Source of the DNA: an uncultured bacterium
GTDB lineage: Bacteria; Bacteroidota; Bacteroidia; Chitinophagales; CAIOSU01
Direction: 5' to 3'
Length of the DNA stretch: 13,108 bases
NCBI GenBank assembly: GCA_903861055.1
Contig: CAIOSU010000233.1
Location: 1 to 13,108, forward strand
How positions within the stretch are numbered: position 1 is the stretch's first letter; each line of letters starts with the position of its first letter. The translations under genes and the position numbers were made by a program. A model generated the notes under the pieces. It was not told the DNA's origin and made no database searches. It worked only from the letters and a program-made list of their open reading frames with translations. Shown one piece after another: positions 1 through 5,974 of the stretch.

Positions 1-527
1 AAAACCTGAGCTATATCCAGCTCCATGGTGCAATTTTCGGCGATGGTAAATGACTTGGTGTCATTTAGTTCTACATAACTACCACCAGAAAGTACATAAA
101 TGTTGTGCTTCCTCATTTCAGGGTCAATGATGATGTAATAAGGAACACCCTGCTCTTGGTACAATTCGTATTTCAAGTGGCGGTCTTTAAAAGCAGTTGC
201 ATCAGAGAGCAACTCTACAATTAGGGTAGGAGGCTTGGTGATAAAGCTATCCGTTAAGTTGCAAACCACTACTAAATCAGGCCTTACTACGGTATTGTTA
301 TTTATCCGCCAATCCAATTCATAAAGCACTTCACAATTGTTGCTACAGCCCTTTATCTTACTAAGACTTAAAACGAATTGCACATGAAGCTTGCTCGCAA
401 AACGCTGGTGCTTGGCCGATGCCGAAGGACTCATGGAATACGGGTAGCCATCAATCAACTCCCAATTCCCCTCCCACATGTCGTAGTCGGCCAAGGTATG
501 GTTTGGGTTGTAATCATGTGCTCGCAT
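1..527 (-). CDS. Uma2-family (DUF820) putative PD-(D/E)XK endonuclease, 3' end cut off by window
   Basis: The minus-strand frame is open from 605 to the window edge, so the C-terminus is missing. Translation shows the Uma2/DUF820 pattern. Counting from the upstream ATG at 605, there is WELIDG at 48-53, an SPSASAKHQ segment at 59-67, RPDLVVV at 108-114, PTLIVELLS at 126-134, a DRHLKYELY stretch at 141-149, and GVPYYIIIDP at 153-162. The acidic and lysine residues D110, E131 and K145 fit a PD-(D/E)XK nuclease core. This is family knowledge; the biological role of most Uma2 proteins is unknown. The start is ambiguous: ATG at 605 adds 26 residues unlike the family, while ATG at 527 (MRAHDYNPNHTLADY) matches the usual beginning, so I prefer 527. 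A TATCTTTG box at 539-532 just upstream of 527 supports the shorter form. It is divergent from glyA. Uma2 genes are often multicopy in environmental bacteria. Confidence 0.85.
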   Translation of the reverse strand, partial: MRAHDYNPNHTLADYDMWEGNWELIDGYPYSMSPSASAKHQRFASKLHVQFVLSLSKIKGCSNNCEVLYELDWRINNNTVVRPDLVVVCNLTDSFITKPPTLIVELLSDATAFKDRHLKYELYQEQGVPYYIIIDPEMRKHNIYVLSGGSYVELNDTKSFTIAENCTMELDIAQV

Positions 528-531
528 GTAC

Positions 532-563
532 CAAAGATAAAGGTTTTGGGTTTGAATAGCCAA
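532..563 (-). promoter_or_regulatory. Possible Bacteroidota promoter for the Uma2 gene
   Basis: On the minus strand, TATCTTTG (539-532) matches the -7 consensus TAnnTTTG, and a TTG (563-561) lies 21 bases upstream. Transcription would start almost at the ATG at 527, giving a leaderless message, and this would exclude the longer start at 605. The match could be chance, because no transcript data are available. Confidence 0.3.
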
Positions 564-656
564 TGGGTATCCTTCAGAAAATCTCACCCGTGTAAACGTT
601 TTCATTTGGTATCTCGTTCTGCTTAGTCGTCCCCACTTTTAGCGCGGGTGCTATAA

Positions 657-677
657 TCACGAGCTTGTGGCTCGCGA
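657..677. repeat. Imperfect hairpin in the divergent Uma2/glyA intergenic region, REP-like
   Basis: An 8-base stem (657-664 with 670-677, core CGAGC/GCTCG, one A-C mismatch) closes a TTGTG pentaloop. It has no T-run on either side, so it is not an intrinsic terminator. Its form, a GC-rich stem in an intergenic gap beside a GCGCGGG word at 642-648, resembles REP-type elements. Only one copy is visible here, so this is a suggestion. The rest of the 606-780 gap holds the glyA promoter and nothing else I can support. Confidence 0.35.
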
Positions 678-726
678 ACAACATACGTTTCTCTCAATCC
701 AAACAAAAGAAATTCCGCTTGCACCC

Positions 727-756
727 CTGCAATCCACCAAATCATGGTTAACTTTG
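727..756 (+). promoter_or_regulatory. glyA promoter (Bacteroidota-type -33/-7)
   Basis: TAACTTTG at 749-756 is an exact match to TAnnTTTG, and CTG at 727-729, exactly 19 bases upstream, is one base off the -33 TTG. The predicted transcription start is near 762, leaving a leader of about 20 bases before the ATG at 781. This placement argues against a longer glyA reading frame beginning at the GTG at 667. Confidence 0.65.
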
Positions 757-780
757 CAGCACTTAACCCAAACATCCATT

Positions 781-2073
781 ATGATACCTAGAGATGAAGT
801 AGTTTTTGGCTGGATAGCAAAAGAAAAGCTCCGCCAACAGAACGGTATAGAGCTTATTGCCAGCGAGAACTTTACCAGCCAACAGGTAATGGATGCCATG
901 GGCAGCGTGTTTACCAACAAATATGCCGAGGGGTACCCTGGCAAACGCTATTATGGCGGTTGCGAGTTTGTGGATGAAGTAGAGACCCTAGCCATTGACC
1001 GTGCTAAAGAACTATATGATGCCGAGTATGCCAACGTGCAGCCGCACAGTGGCGCCCAGGCTAATGCTGCCGTTATGCTAGCGTTGTTACAACCAGGCGA
1101 TAGCATCTTGGGTTTCGATTTGTCGCACGGGGGGCACTTGACCCACGGCTCGTCAGTGAACTTTTCGGGTAAGTTGTATAAGCCGCACTTTTATGGTGTA
1201 GAACAGGCTACTGGCCGCATTGATATGGACAAGGTAGAAGCCATTGCGCTTGAAGCCAAACCTAAGTTGATTATTTGTGGCGCGTCGGCATACTCACGCG
1301 AGTGGGAATATGCCCGTTTCCGTGCCATTGCCGATAAAGTAGGTGCTTTTCTTTTGGCCGATATGGCCCACCCAGCTGGGTTGATTGCCGCCAAGCTATT
1401 GGATAGCCCAATACCGCACTGCCATGTAGTTACTACCACTACCCACAAAACCCTTCGCGGCCCGCGAGGCGGATTGATTTTGATGGGCAAAGATTTTGAG
1501 AACCCGTTTGGCCTTACCACACCCAAAGGCGAAGTGCGCATGATGAGCAGCATTATGGATGGTGCCGTTTTTCCAGGTACGCAAGGCGGCCCGTTGGAGC
1601 ATGTAATTGCCGGTAAAGCCATCGCTTTTGGTGAGGCGCTTACTGAAGACTACCGCAAATATTGTAAGCAGGTAGTGGCCAATGCGCAAGCTATGGCTGG
1701 AGAGTTGGTAAAACGCGGCTACCACATTATTAGCGGTGGCACCGATAACCACTTGATGTTAATTGATTTGCACAACAAGGATATTAATGGTAAAAAAGCC
1801 GAGCAAACTTTGGGCAAGGCCGAAATAACCGTGAACAAGAACATGGTGCCTTTCGATGATCGCTCGCCGTTCGTTACGTCGGGTATCCGCATTGGTACGC
1901 CTGCCGTTACTACCCGTGGTATGAAGGAAGCCGAAATGGTGCAGATCATTGATATGATTGACCGCCTGATAATGAACCCAGACGACGAAAGCGTTATTGC
2001 TGCTGTAAAAGCGGAGGTTCATGCGTTGGCTGCGCGTTTCCCGCTATATGCAAGCGAAGGGGTATTGCATTGA
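781..2073 (+). CDS. glyA: Serine hydroxymethyltransferase
   Basis: This PLP enzyme interconverts serine plus tetrahydrofolate with glycine plus 5,10-methylene-tetrahydrofolate in the cytoplasm, the main one-carbon source. The 430-residue product has the family signature throughout: ELIASEN at 24-30, NKYAEGYPGKRYYGGCE at 46-62, SHGGHLTHG at 115-123, the cofactor-region ADMAH at 193-197, and TTTTHKTLRGPRGG ending at 231 with the PLP Schiff-base lysine K223. GTQGGP and SPFVTSGIRIGTPA follow in the C-terminal half. Length is normal for the family and no key residue is missing. The frame stays open upstream to a GTG at 667, but those 38 extra residues resemble nothing in SHMT and lie across the promoter, so ATG 781 is the start. 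No Shine-Dalgarno is present, as usual in Bacteroidota. The gene appears monocistronic, with its own promoter and terminator. Confidence 0.97.
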   Translation: MIPRDEVVFGWIAKEKLRQQNGIELIASENFTSQQVMDAMGSVFTNKYAEGYPGKRYYGGCEFVDEVETLAIDRAKELYDAEYANVQPHSGAQANAAVMLALLQPGDSILGFDLSHGGHLTHGSSVNFSGKLYKPHFYGVEQATGRIDMDKVEAIALEAKPKLIICGASAYSREWEYARFRAIADKVGAFLLADMAHPAGLIAAKLLDSPIPHCHVVTTTTHKTLRGPRGGLILMGKDFENPFGLTTPKGEVRMMSSIMDGAVFPGTQGGPLEHVIAGKAIAFGEALTEDYRKYCKQVVANAQAMAGELVKRGYHIISGGTDNHLMLIDLHNKDINGKKAEQTLGKAEITVNKNMVPFDDRSPFVTSGIRIGTPAVTTRGMKEAEMVQIIDMIDRLIMNPDDESVIAAVKAEVHALAARFPLYASEGVLH

Positions 2074-2078
2074 TTGAA

Positions 2079-2120
2079 GATTCAGGATTCAGGATTCAAA
2101 ATTTAAAATTGGCAATCGGG
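2079..2120. repeat. Phased 7-base repeat units downstream of glyA
   Basis: Immediately after the glyA stop come six consecutive 7-base blocks: GATTCAG (2079-2085), GATTCAG (2086-2092), GATTCAA (2093-2099), AATTTAA (2100-2106), AATTGGC (2107-2113) and AATCGGG (2114-2120). The first three are near-identical and the others keep the R-A-T-T phase with drift. The block runs into the left arm of the glyA terminator. Confidence 0.6.
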
Positions 2121-2143
2121 TTAACTGGTTGCCAATTTTTTTT
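2105..2143 (+). terminator. Rho-independent terminator of glyA
   Basis: An 11-base perfect stem (AAAATTGGCAA at 2105-2115 with TTGCCAATTTT at 2129-2139) is followed by a run of eight T (2136-2143, partly shared with the stem). It lies 32 bases after the glyA stop. The A-rich left flank could also give weak termination on the other strand. Confidence 0.85.
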
Positions 2144-2222
2144 ATTGCTCGGTTTGATTAAATCATCATTCAAATAGGTACGATTAAGTAGTATTAGTAG
2201 CTATTCTTTGGCGGTATCAATT

Positions 2223-2258
2223 AATTTTCCAATTTTCAATTTTGAATTTTAAATTATC
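2223..2258. repeat. AATTTTN heptamer tract before the TPR gene
   Basis: Five 7-base units with one single-base interruption: AATTTTC (2223-2229), AATTTTC (2231-2237), AATTTTG (2238-2244), AATTTTA (2245-2251) and AATTATC (2252-2258), ending three bases before the TPR start codon. It therefore probably forms the translation initiation region of that gene. No clean TAnnTTTG promoter is visible in 2144-2222; the nearest is a poor TATTCTTTG at about 2200, with one extra spacer base. Confidence 0.6.
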
Positions 2259-2261
2259 CAA

Positions 2262-3365
2262 TTGAAGGCTGCGCTTTATATATTGATGCTTGCTGTAAGT
2301 TTTGGCGCTTTTGCCCAAGGCAATAAGCTTCTAGAGAAAGGCATCAAAAGTTTTGAGGCGGGCAATCAGACCGAGGCGCTGGAGTATTTCAATCAGCACC
2401 TTATAAAGGTACCGGGCTCTCAAGCGGCCTATTACAATCGGGCGCAAGTTTATTTTGCTATGGATAGCTTCCTATTGGCATTGGAGGATATGACCTACGC
2501 TAAACCAGAGTTTGCCATAGAAGCCAACTATTGGCAATTGAAGGGCCTTATACTAATGAAACTGCAGCGCTACCAAAACGCCATAGCTGCATTTGACAGT
2601 ACCTTGGTTCGAAACTTTTTAGATAGGGATGCTTATTTCAATCGCGGATACTGCTGGTTTAAGTTGGATTTCCCGAAAAAGGCCATAACTGACTACGATG
2701 AAGCCCTAAAGCTTGACCCCTCCTTTCCCGAGGCATATTACAACCGCGCACTGGCATACCGCCAAGAGAAAAACGACTCGGCGGCATTGGCCGATTTGGA
2801 TAGGGTAATACTGCTAAGCCCGCTGTTTTTAAAGGCTAATCTGGAGCGGGCGAACCTTTATTTTGAAATGGGAGCATACGTTACTGCCGAAGCCGACTAT
2901 ACCAAATATCTGGAGGTGTATACCGATGATGCACTTGCATTGAACAATAGGGGCCTTACGCGGTCGAGGACCAACAACCATGTGGGGGCCATTGATGATT
3001 TTAGTGTGGCTATTGAGATAATGCCCGAGCGGGGTAGTTTCTATTTCAACCGCGCTACGGAGCGCTTTTTTATTAAGGACTTTGAAGCAGCCATTGAGGA
3101 TTTTACCGATGCCATAGAGAAAATGGAAGACCCACAAGCGGCTTACTATTTTAGGGGTAAATTGTACTACGAAAAGAAGGATTACGATAAGGCAATTGAA
3201 GATTTAAAAAAGGCCCACGAGTTGAAACCAGATGATCGCCGCACAACCGAACTATTGTTTACTGCCCGCATGGTGTTGCTGTTCTCGCGCTACTGGATTT
3301 ACATTTTAGCCTTTTTAGTGCTCTTTATTAATGGCTTTAGGCTATACCGTAGGAATAGGGGTTGA
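2262..3365 (+). CDS. Exported TPR-repeat protein with C-terminal membrane anchor
   Basis: I recognise the fold but not a specific function. Residues 1-19 form a signal peptide (MKAALYILMLAVSFGAFAQ, likely cut after A18). Residues 20-326 are about nine tetratricopeptide-like units in 34-residue phase; the clearest are near 122-155 (AYFNRGYCWFKLDFPKKAI), 156-189 (AYYNRALAY) and 292-326 (AYYFRGKLYYEKKDYDKAI). A hydrophobic segment at about 341-358 is followed by a basic tail (RLYRRNRG). This predicts a periplasmic repeat domain tethered to the inner membrane by its C-terminus, probably a scaffold for protein contacts. The start is a TTG: the frame is closed by TAA twelve bases upstream, and the next ATG (residue 9) would remove the lysine and half of the signal peptide. 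No catalytic domain is visible. The gene converges on lpxB with only 8 bases between the stops. Confidence 0.88.
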   Translation: MKAALYILMLAVSFGAFAQGNKLLEKGIKSFEAGNQTEALEYFNQHLIKVPGSQAAYYNRAQVYFAMDSFLLALEDMTYAKPEFAIEANYWQLKGLILMKLQRYQNAIAAFDSTLVRNFLDRDAYFNRGYCWFKLDFPKKAITDYDEALKLDPSFPEAYYNRALAYRQEKNDSAALADLDRVILLSPLFLKANLERANLYFEMGAYVTAEADYTKYLEVYTDDALALNNRGLTRSRTNNHVGAIDDFSVAIEIMPERGSFYFNRATERFFIKDFEAAIEDFTDAIEKMEDPQAAYYFRGKLYYEKKDYDKAIEDLKKAHELKPDDRRTTELLFTARMVLLFSRYWIYILAFLVLFINGFRLYRRNRG

Positions 3366-3373
3366 AAAATTTG

Positions 3374-4480
3374 TCATTCATTTAGTTCCGCCCACATCAA
3401 TTGCGCTGCCCTGGCGCTCGCGCCTGGGCCACCAAGTTTCTCCCGAAGCATTTCATAATCCTGTTGCATTTGAGTTCGCTTGGCAGGTTGGAGCAGTTCT
3501 TTTAGAGCACTTTCCAATCTCGCTTCGGTCAGGTCGTTTTGTATCAATTCTTCTACCACCTTTCTGTCCATTATCAAGTTTACCAAGGCTATGTAAGGCA
3601 CTTTTATTACTTGCTTAGCAATCAGGTAGGAGAGGGTGCCGCCCTTGTAACATACCACTTGAGGAGTATTGAGCAATGCTGTCTCCAGAGTAGCGGTGCC
3701 GCTGGTTACCAACGCTGCTTGGCTATGCTCCAGTAGGGCGTATGTTTGGTCGGTTACCAATTTATAGAGTTGGCCTTTGGCCGCCTGCTCGTAAAACTCT
3801 GGTTCAATGTGGCTCAAACCTGCCACCACAAAATCATACGCAGTGAAACGGTGCACCACTGATAACAATATAGGCAGCATCCTTTGTATCTCTTGCTTTC
3901 GGCTGCCAGGCAACAGGGCTATCAAAGGTTTTTGGCCTAGCCCGTTTCGCTGTCTAAACTCTTGGTCGGGACGGCGCTGCGCCAATGCATCCAACAGCGG
4001 GTGGCCTACAAAATCAACTGGGTAATTGTACTTTTTATAGAAGGCTTCTTCAAATGGCAGGATGACGAACATGCGGTCAACCGTTTTTTTAATGCCATGC
4101 ACGCGGCCTTCTTTCCAAGCCCATATTTGTGGTGAGATGTAATAGAATACCTTGATGCCTTGCCTTTTCATGAACTTGGCTATCCGGAGGTTAAACCCGG
4201 GGTAGTCAACCAATATCACTACATCGGGTTGGTAGGTTAGTATGTCCTTTTTGCAAAAATTAATGTTGCGAAGGATGGTGCGCAGATTCATTACCACTTC
4301 GGCAAAGCCCATAAAGGCTAAGTCTTTGTAGTGCTTTACCAATGTGCCGCCCTGCGCCTGCATTTTATCCCCACCCCAAAACCTAAACTGGGCATTGGCA
4401 TCCACTACCTTTAGCTCTCGCATGAGGTTGGCGGCATGTAGGTCGCCCGATGCCTCGCCAGCTATGAGGTAGTATTTCAT
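3374..4480 (-). CDS. lpxB: Lipid-A-disaccharide synthase
   Basis: LpxB (GT19 family) joins UDP-2,3-diacylglucosamine and lipid X to form lipid A disaccharide 1-phosphate at the cytoplasmic face of the inner membrane, so the organism makes an LPS-type outer membrane. The 368-residue product carries the family hallmarks in order: AGEASGDLHAA at 7-17, SPQIWAWKEGR at 116-126, FVGHPLLD at 157-164, LLPGSRKQEI at 189-198, the UDP-site segment TSGTATLETALL at 259-270, and NLIMDRKVVEELIQ at 301-314. Length is close to the E. coli enzyme and nothing is missing. It is the last gene of the surE operon; its ATG overlaps the stop of the preceding gene (TAATG), which suggests translational coupling. No terminator is evident between its stop and the convergent TPR gene. 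Confidence 0.97.
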   Translation of the reverse strand: MKYYLIAGEASGDLHAANLMRELKVVDANAQFRFWGGDKMQAQGGTLVKHYKDLAFMGFAEVVMNLRTILRNINFCKKDILTYQPDVVILVDYPGFNLRIAKFMKRQGIKVFYYISPQIWAWKEGRVHGIKKTVDRMFVILPFEEAFYKKYNYPVDFVGHPLLDALAQRRPDQEFRQRNGLGQKPLIALLPGSRKQEIQRMLPILLSVVHRFTAYDFVVAGLSHIEPEFYEQAAKGQLYKLVTDQTYALLEHSQAALVTSGTATLETALLNTPQVVCYKGGTLSYLIAKQVIKVPYIALVNLIMDRKVVEELIQNDLTEARLESALKELLQPAKRTQMQQDYEMLREKLGGPGASARAAQLMWAELNE

Positions 4481-4767
4481 TAAAAGAAACGGTCGTGATA
4501 GAAGACAATAGCTATCGTTGCTAAAAATATAGTAGCGCCAATGACTCCCTTCATGGAGTTTGCTTTGTCGGCGGCATTAAAAATAAGGAAAGGCAATAGG
4601 TTGGAGCAAACAGCTACAATCGCTATGAATTGCTCCGAAAAGCCAGTCCCGTTCGGGAAAACGTGCTCGATGAGGATGACGTTTGTCTCATTGAATATTA
4701 CATAGAATATTACCGAGCAAACTAGGCCGGCCAAAAAGCCCGCGGCAAAATTATCTTGTCTTAGCAT
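4480..4767 (-). CDS. Small three-TM hypothetical membrane protein between surE and lpxB
   Basis: The 95-residue product is not one I can name. It has three hydrophobic segments, about 8-25, 46-65 and 73-91, with a short polar N-terminus (MLRQDN), an acidic loop around 26-45 and a basic/aromatic end (YHDRFF). The segments are long enough to span the inner membrane, and there are no catalytic-looking motifs. Coding status is supported by tight packing: its start overlaps the surE end by 17 bases, and its stop shares one base with the lpxB start. Position between surE and lpxB suggests co-expression with lipid A synthesis, but a functional link is inference only. Confidence 0.8.
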   Translation of the reverse strand: MLRQDNFAAGFLAGLVCSVIFYVIFNETNVILIEHVFPNGTGFSEQFIAIVAVCSNLLPFLIFNAADKANSMKGVIGATIFLATIAIVFYHDRFF

Positions 4768-5539
4768 CCAGTGTCCAGTTGTTATTTATAAAAGGAATAG
4801 CATGGTGGGCAGTCATGTCAAATTGTGTAGGCACTAACGATACATAGCTGTTCTGCAGTGCCCACTCATCAGTATCTTGGCCCTTATCTTCCACTATAAA
4901 TTTGCCTTTAAGCCAATAATATTCTTCTCCACGAGGGTCTTTACGTTTGTCGTAGTCTTCTTCCCAACGCGCCCGTGCTTGCCTACAAACCTTAACTCCC
5001 TTTATATGCTTTAATGGCAGTTTTGGAATATTTACGTTCAATAACGTTCCATTTGGTAGTCCATATTGCAATACCTTCTGCGAAATTATTTTGGCGAAGT
5101 GCGCTGCCGCACTAAAGTCGGCATGGTACTCATGGTCGAGCAACGAAAAGCCGATGGCCGGAATGCCCTCAATGGCCGCCTCTACTGCTGCCGACATGGT
5201 GCCACTATATATTACATTGATGGATGAGTTGCTGCCATGGTTAATGCCCGATACGCATAGGTCGGCAGGTGCTACCAGTAGTTTATCTTTGGCCAGTTTT
5301 ACACAGTCGGCAGGGGTACCGCTGCATTGGTAAGCTTCAATGCCTTCAAACACATCTACTTTTATAAGCCTAAGCGGGTTGGTTATAGTTATGGCATGCC
5401 CCATGCCCGATTGCGGGCTATCAGGAGCCACTACTATTACTCGACCCAAACTTCGCACGGCCTCTACCAAGGCTTTTAGCCCTGGTGCAGTTATGCCATC
5501 ATCGTTGGTTACTAGTATTACAGATTGTTTTGGAGCCAT
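4751..5539 (-). CDS. surE: 5'/3'-nucleotidase SurE
   Basis: SurE is a cytosolic divalent-metal-dependent nucleoside monophosphate phosphatase (it can also attack short polyphosphate in some species) linked to stationary-phase and stress survival. The 262-residue product shows the family core: ILVTNDDGITAPG at 8-20, VVAPDSPQSGMGHAIT at 36-51, SGTPADCVKLA at 73-83 and LCVSGINHGSN at 94-104. The predicted metal ligands D13, D14, S44 and N100 are all present, matching D8, D9, S39 and N92 of the E. coli protein. The later SGT plus AAVEAA stretch and the C-terminal YVSLVPTQFDMTAH are also typical. It is first in the surE - membrane protein - lpxB operon, and its last 17 bases overlap the next gene. 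No clear TAnnTTTG promoter is visible upstream, where the sequence is repeat-rich. Confidence 0.97.
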   Translation of the reverse strand: MAPKQSVILVTNDDGITAPGLKALVEAVRSLGRVIVVAPDSPQSGMGHAITITNPLRLIKVDVFEGIEAYQCSGTPADCVKLAKDKLLVAPADLCVSGINHGSNSSINVIYSGTMSAAVEAAIEGIPAIGFSLLDHEYHADFSAAAHFAKIISQKVLQYGLPNGTLLNVNIPKLPLKHIKGVKVCRQARARWEEDYDKRKDPRGEEYYWLKGKFIVEDKGQDTDEWALQNSYVSLVPTQFDMTAHHAIPFINNNWTLDAKTR

Positions 5540-5543
5540 TTCT

Positions 5544-5579
5544 ATTTTAGAATTTTAGATTTACGAGGTACGATTTGTA
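5544..5579. repeat. 7-base phased repeat directly upstream of surE
   Basis: Blocks ATTTTAG (5544-5550), one spacer base, ATTTTAG (5552-5558), ATTTACG (5559-5565), AGGTACG (5566-5572) and ATTTGTA (5573-5579). The tract starts five bases from the surE start codon and will lie in its leader. Part of it (about 5558-5577) is a near reverse complement of 5685-5707. Confidence 0.5.
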
Positions 5580-5585
5580 TTTAAA

Positions 5586-5712
5586 TCCCCTCATTCTTTT
5601 AATTTCAATCTTACTTCGTATCTAAATATCAGATTTTGCGATTTACGGTCAATATCTCCATTCATACCTCATCAATCATTTCAATCGTACTTCGTAACTC
5701 GTAAATCAAAAA
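5586..5712. repeat. Pair of ~45-base imperfect direct repeats upstream of surE
   Basis: Copy 1 (5586-5630) and copy 2 (5664-5707) share a TCAT-N-TTTCAATC-KTACTTCGTA backbone; the 20 bases beginning at 5601 and at 5677/5678 match at 18 positions. Copy 2 contains clean 7-base units TCGTACT (5685-5691), TCGTAAC (5692-5698) and TCGTAAA (5699-5705). This belongs to the 5540-5974 gap, which has no convincing full-length gene. Confidence 0.5.
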
Positions 5713-5790
5713 ATCATCAAGACTGCCCCGAAAATAAGAAATCCAGCGGCAAAGAACAGGAAACTATTTGGCAATATCTTGCTGGCTCAT
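5706..5790 (-). other. Possible broken or micro-ORF encoding one TM helix
   Basis: From ATG at 5790 the minus strand reads MSQQDIAK then a stop. In the adjacent frame the same stretch continues as NSFLFFAAGFLIFGAVLMIF and stops at 5706, a clean hydrophobic helix. One extra A in the AAA run at about 5767 would join the two into a 28-residue single-TM peptide. Alternatively a TTG at 5774 starts a 22-residue peptide in the hydrophobic frame. T-rich non-coding DNA can yield such helices by chance, so this is only a candidate. Confidence 0.2.
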
Positions 5791-5893
5791 ACACTAAAAA
5801 TTTGTTGCAAGCAGCAGGCTAGTTGTTTTAACTCCTCAATGGCTTAACAGGGCATGGCAATATATTCTTACTTTGAAAGGCTAACTGTGCAAA

Positions 5894-5921
5894 TAACCCA
5901 TAACTCGTAACTCGCAACCAA
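5894..5921. repeat. TAACTCG heptamer tract beside the terminator
   Basis: Four phased 7-base units: TAACCCA (5894-5900), TAACTCG (5901-5907), TAACTCG (5908-5914) and CAACCAA (5915-5921). It abuts the terminator of the giant gene. Confidence 0.55.
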
Positions 5922-5954
5922 AAAAGGGGTAGCTACTTTCGCAACTACCCCTTT
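5921..5954 (-). terminator. Rho-independent terminator of the giant surface-protein gene
   Basis: A perfect 10-base stem (5945-5954 with 5923-5932, AAAGGGGTAG/CTACCCCTTT) and a 12-base loop are followed on the minus strand by a run of six T that overlaps the stem end. It begins 20 bases after the stop at 5975. The plus strand has only three T after the stem, so it should act mainly on the minus-strand gene. Confidence 0.85.
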
Positions 5955-5974
5955 AGGTACTAGTATGGTATGGA

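Noticed and set aside
527..605. Longer Uma2 start at 605
   Set aside because: Not excluded, but its 26 added residues are unlike the family start and a promoter-like box falls inside them.
378..626. 82-residue plus-strand open frame
   Set aside because: It is antisense to the Uma2 gene, whose translation shows clear family motifs.
667..780. N-terminal extension of glyA from a GTG at 667
   Set aside because: The 38 extra residues have no SHMT similarity, and the promoter (727-756) lies inside them.
657..944. 95-residue minus-strand open frame overlapping the glyA start
   Set aside because: It is a shadow of glyA and its promoter region, with no domain-like features.
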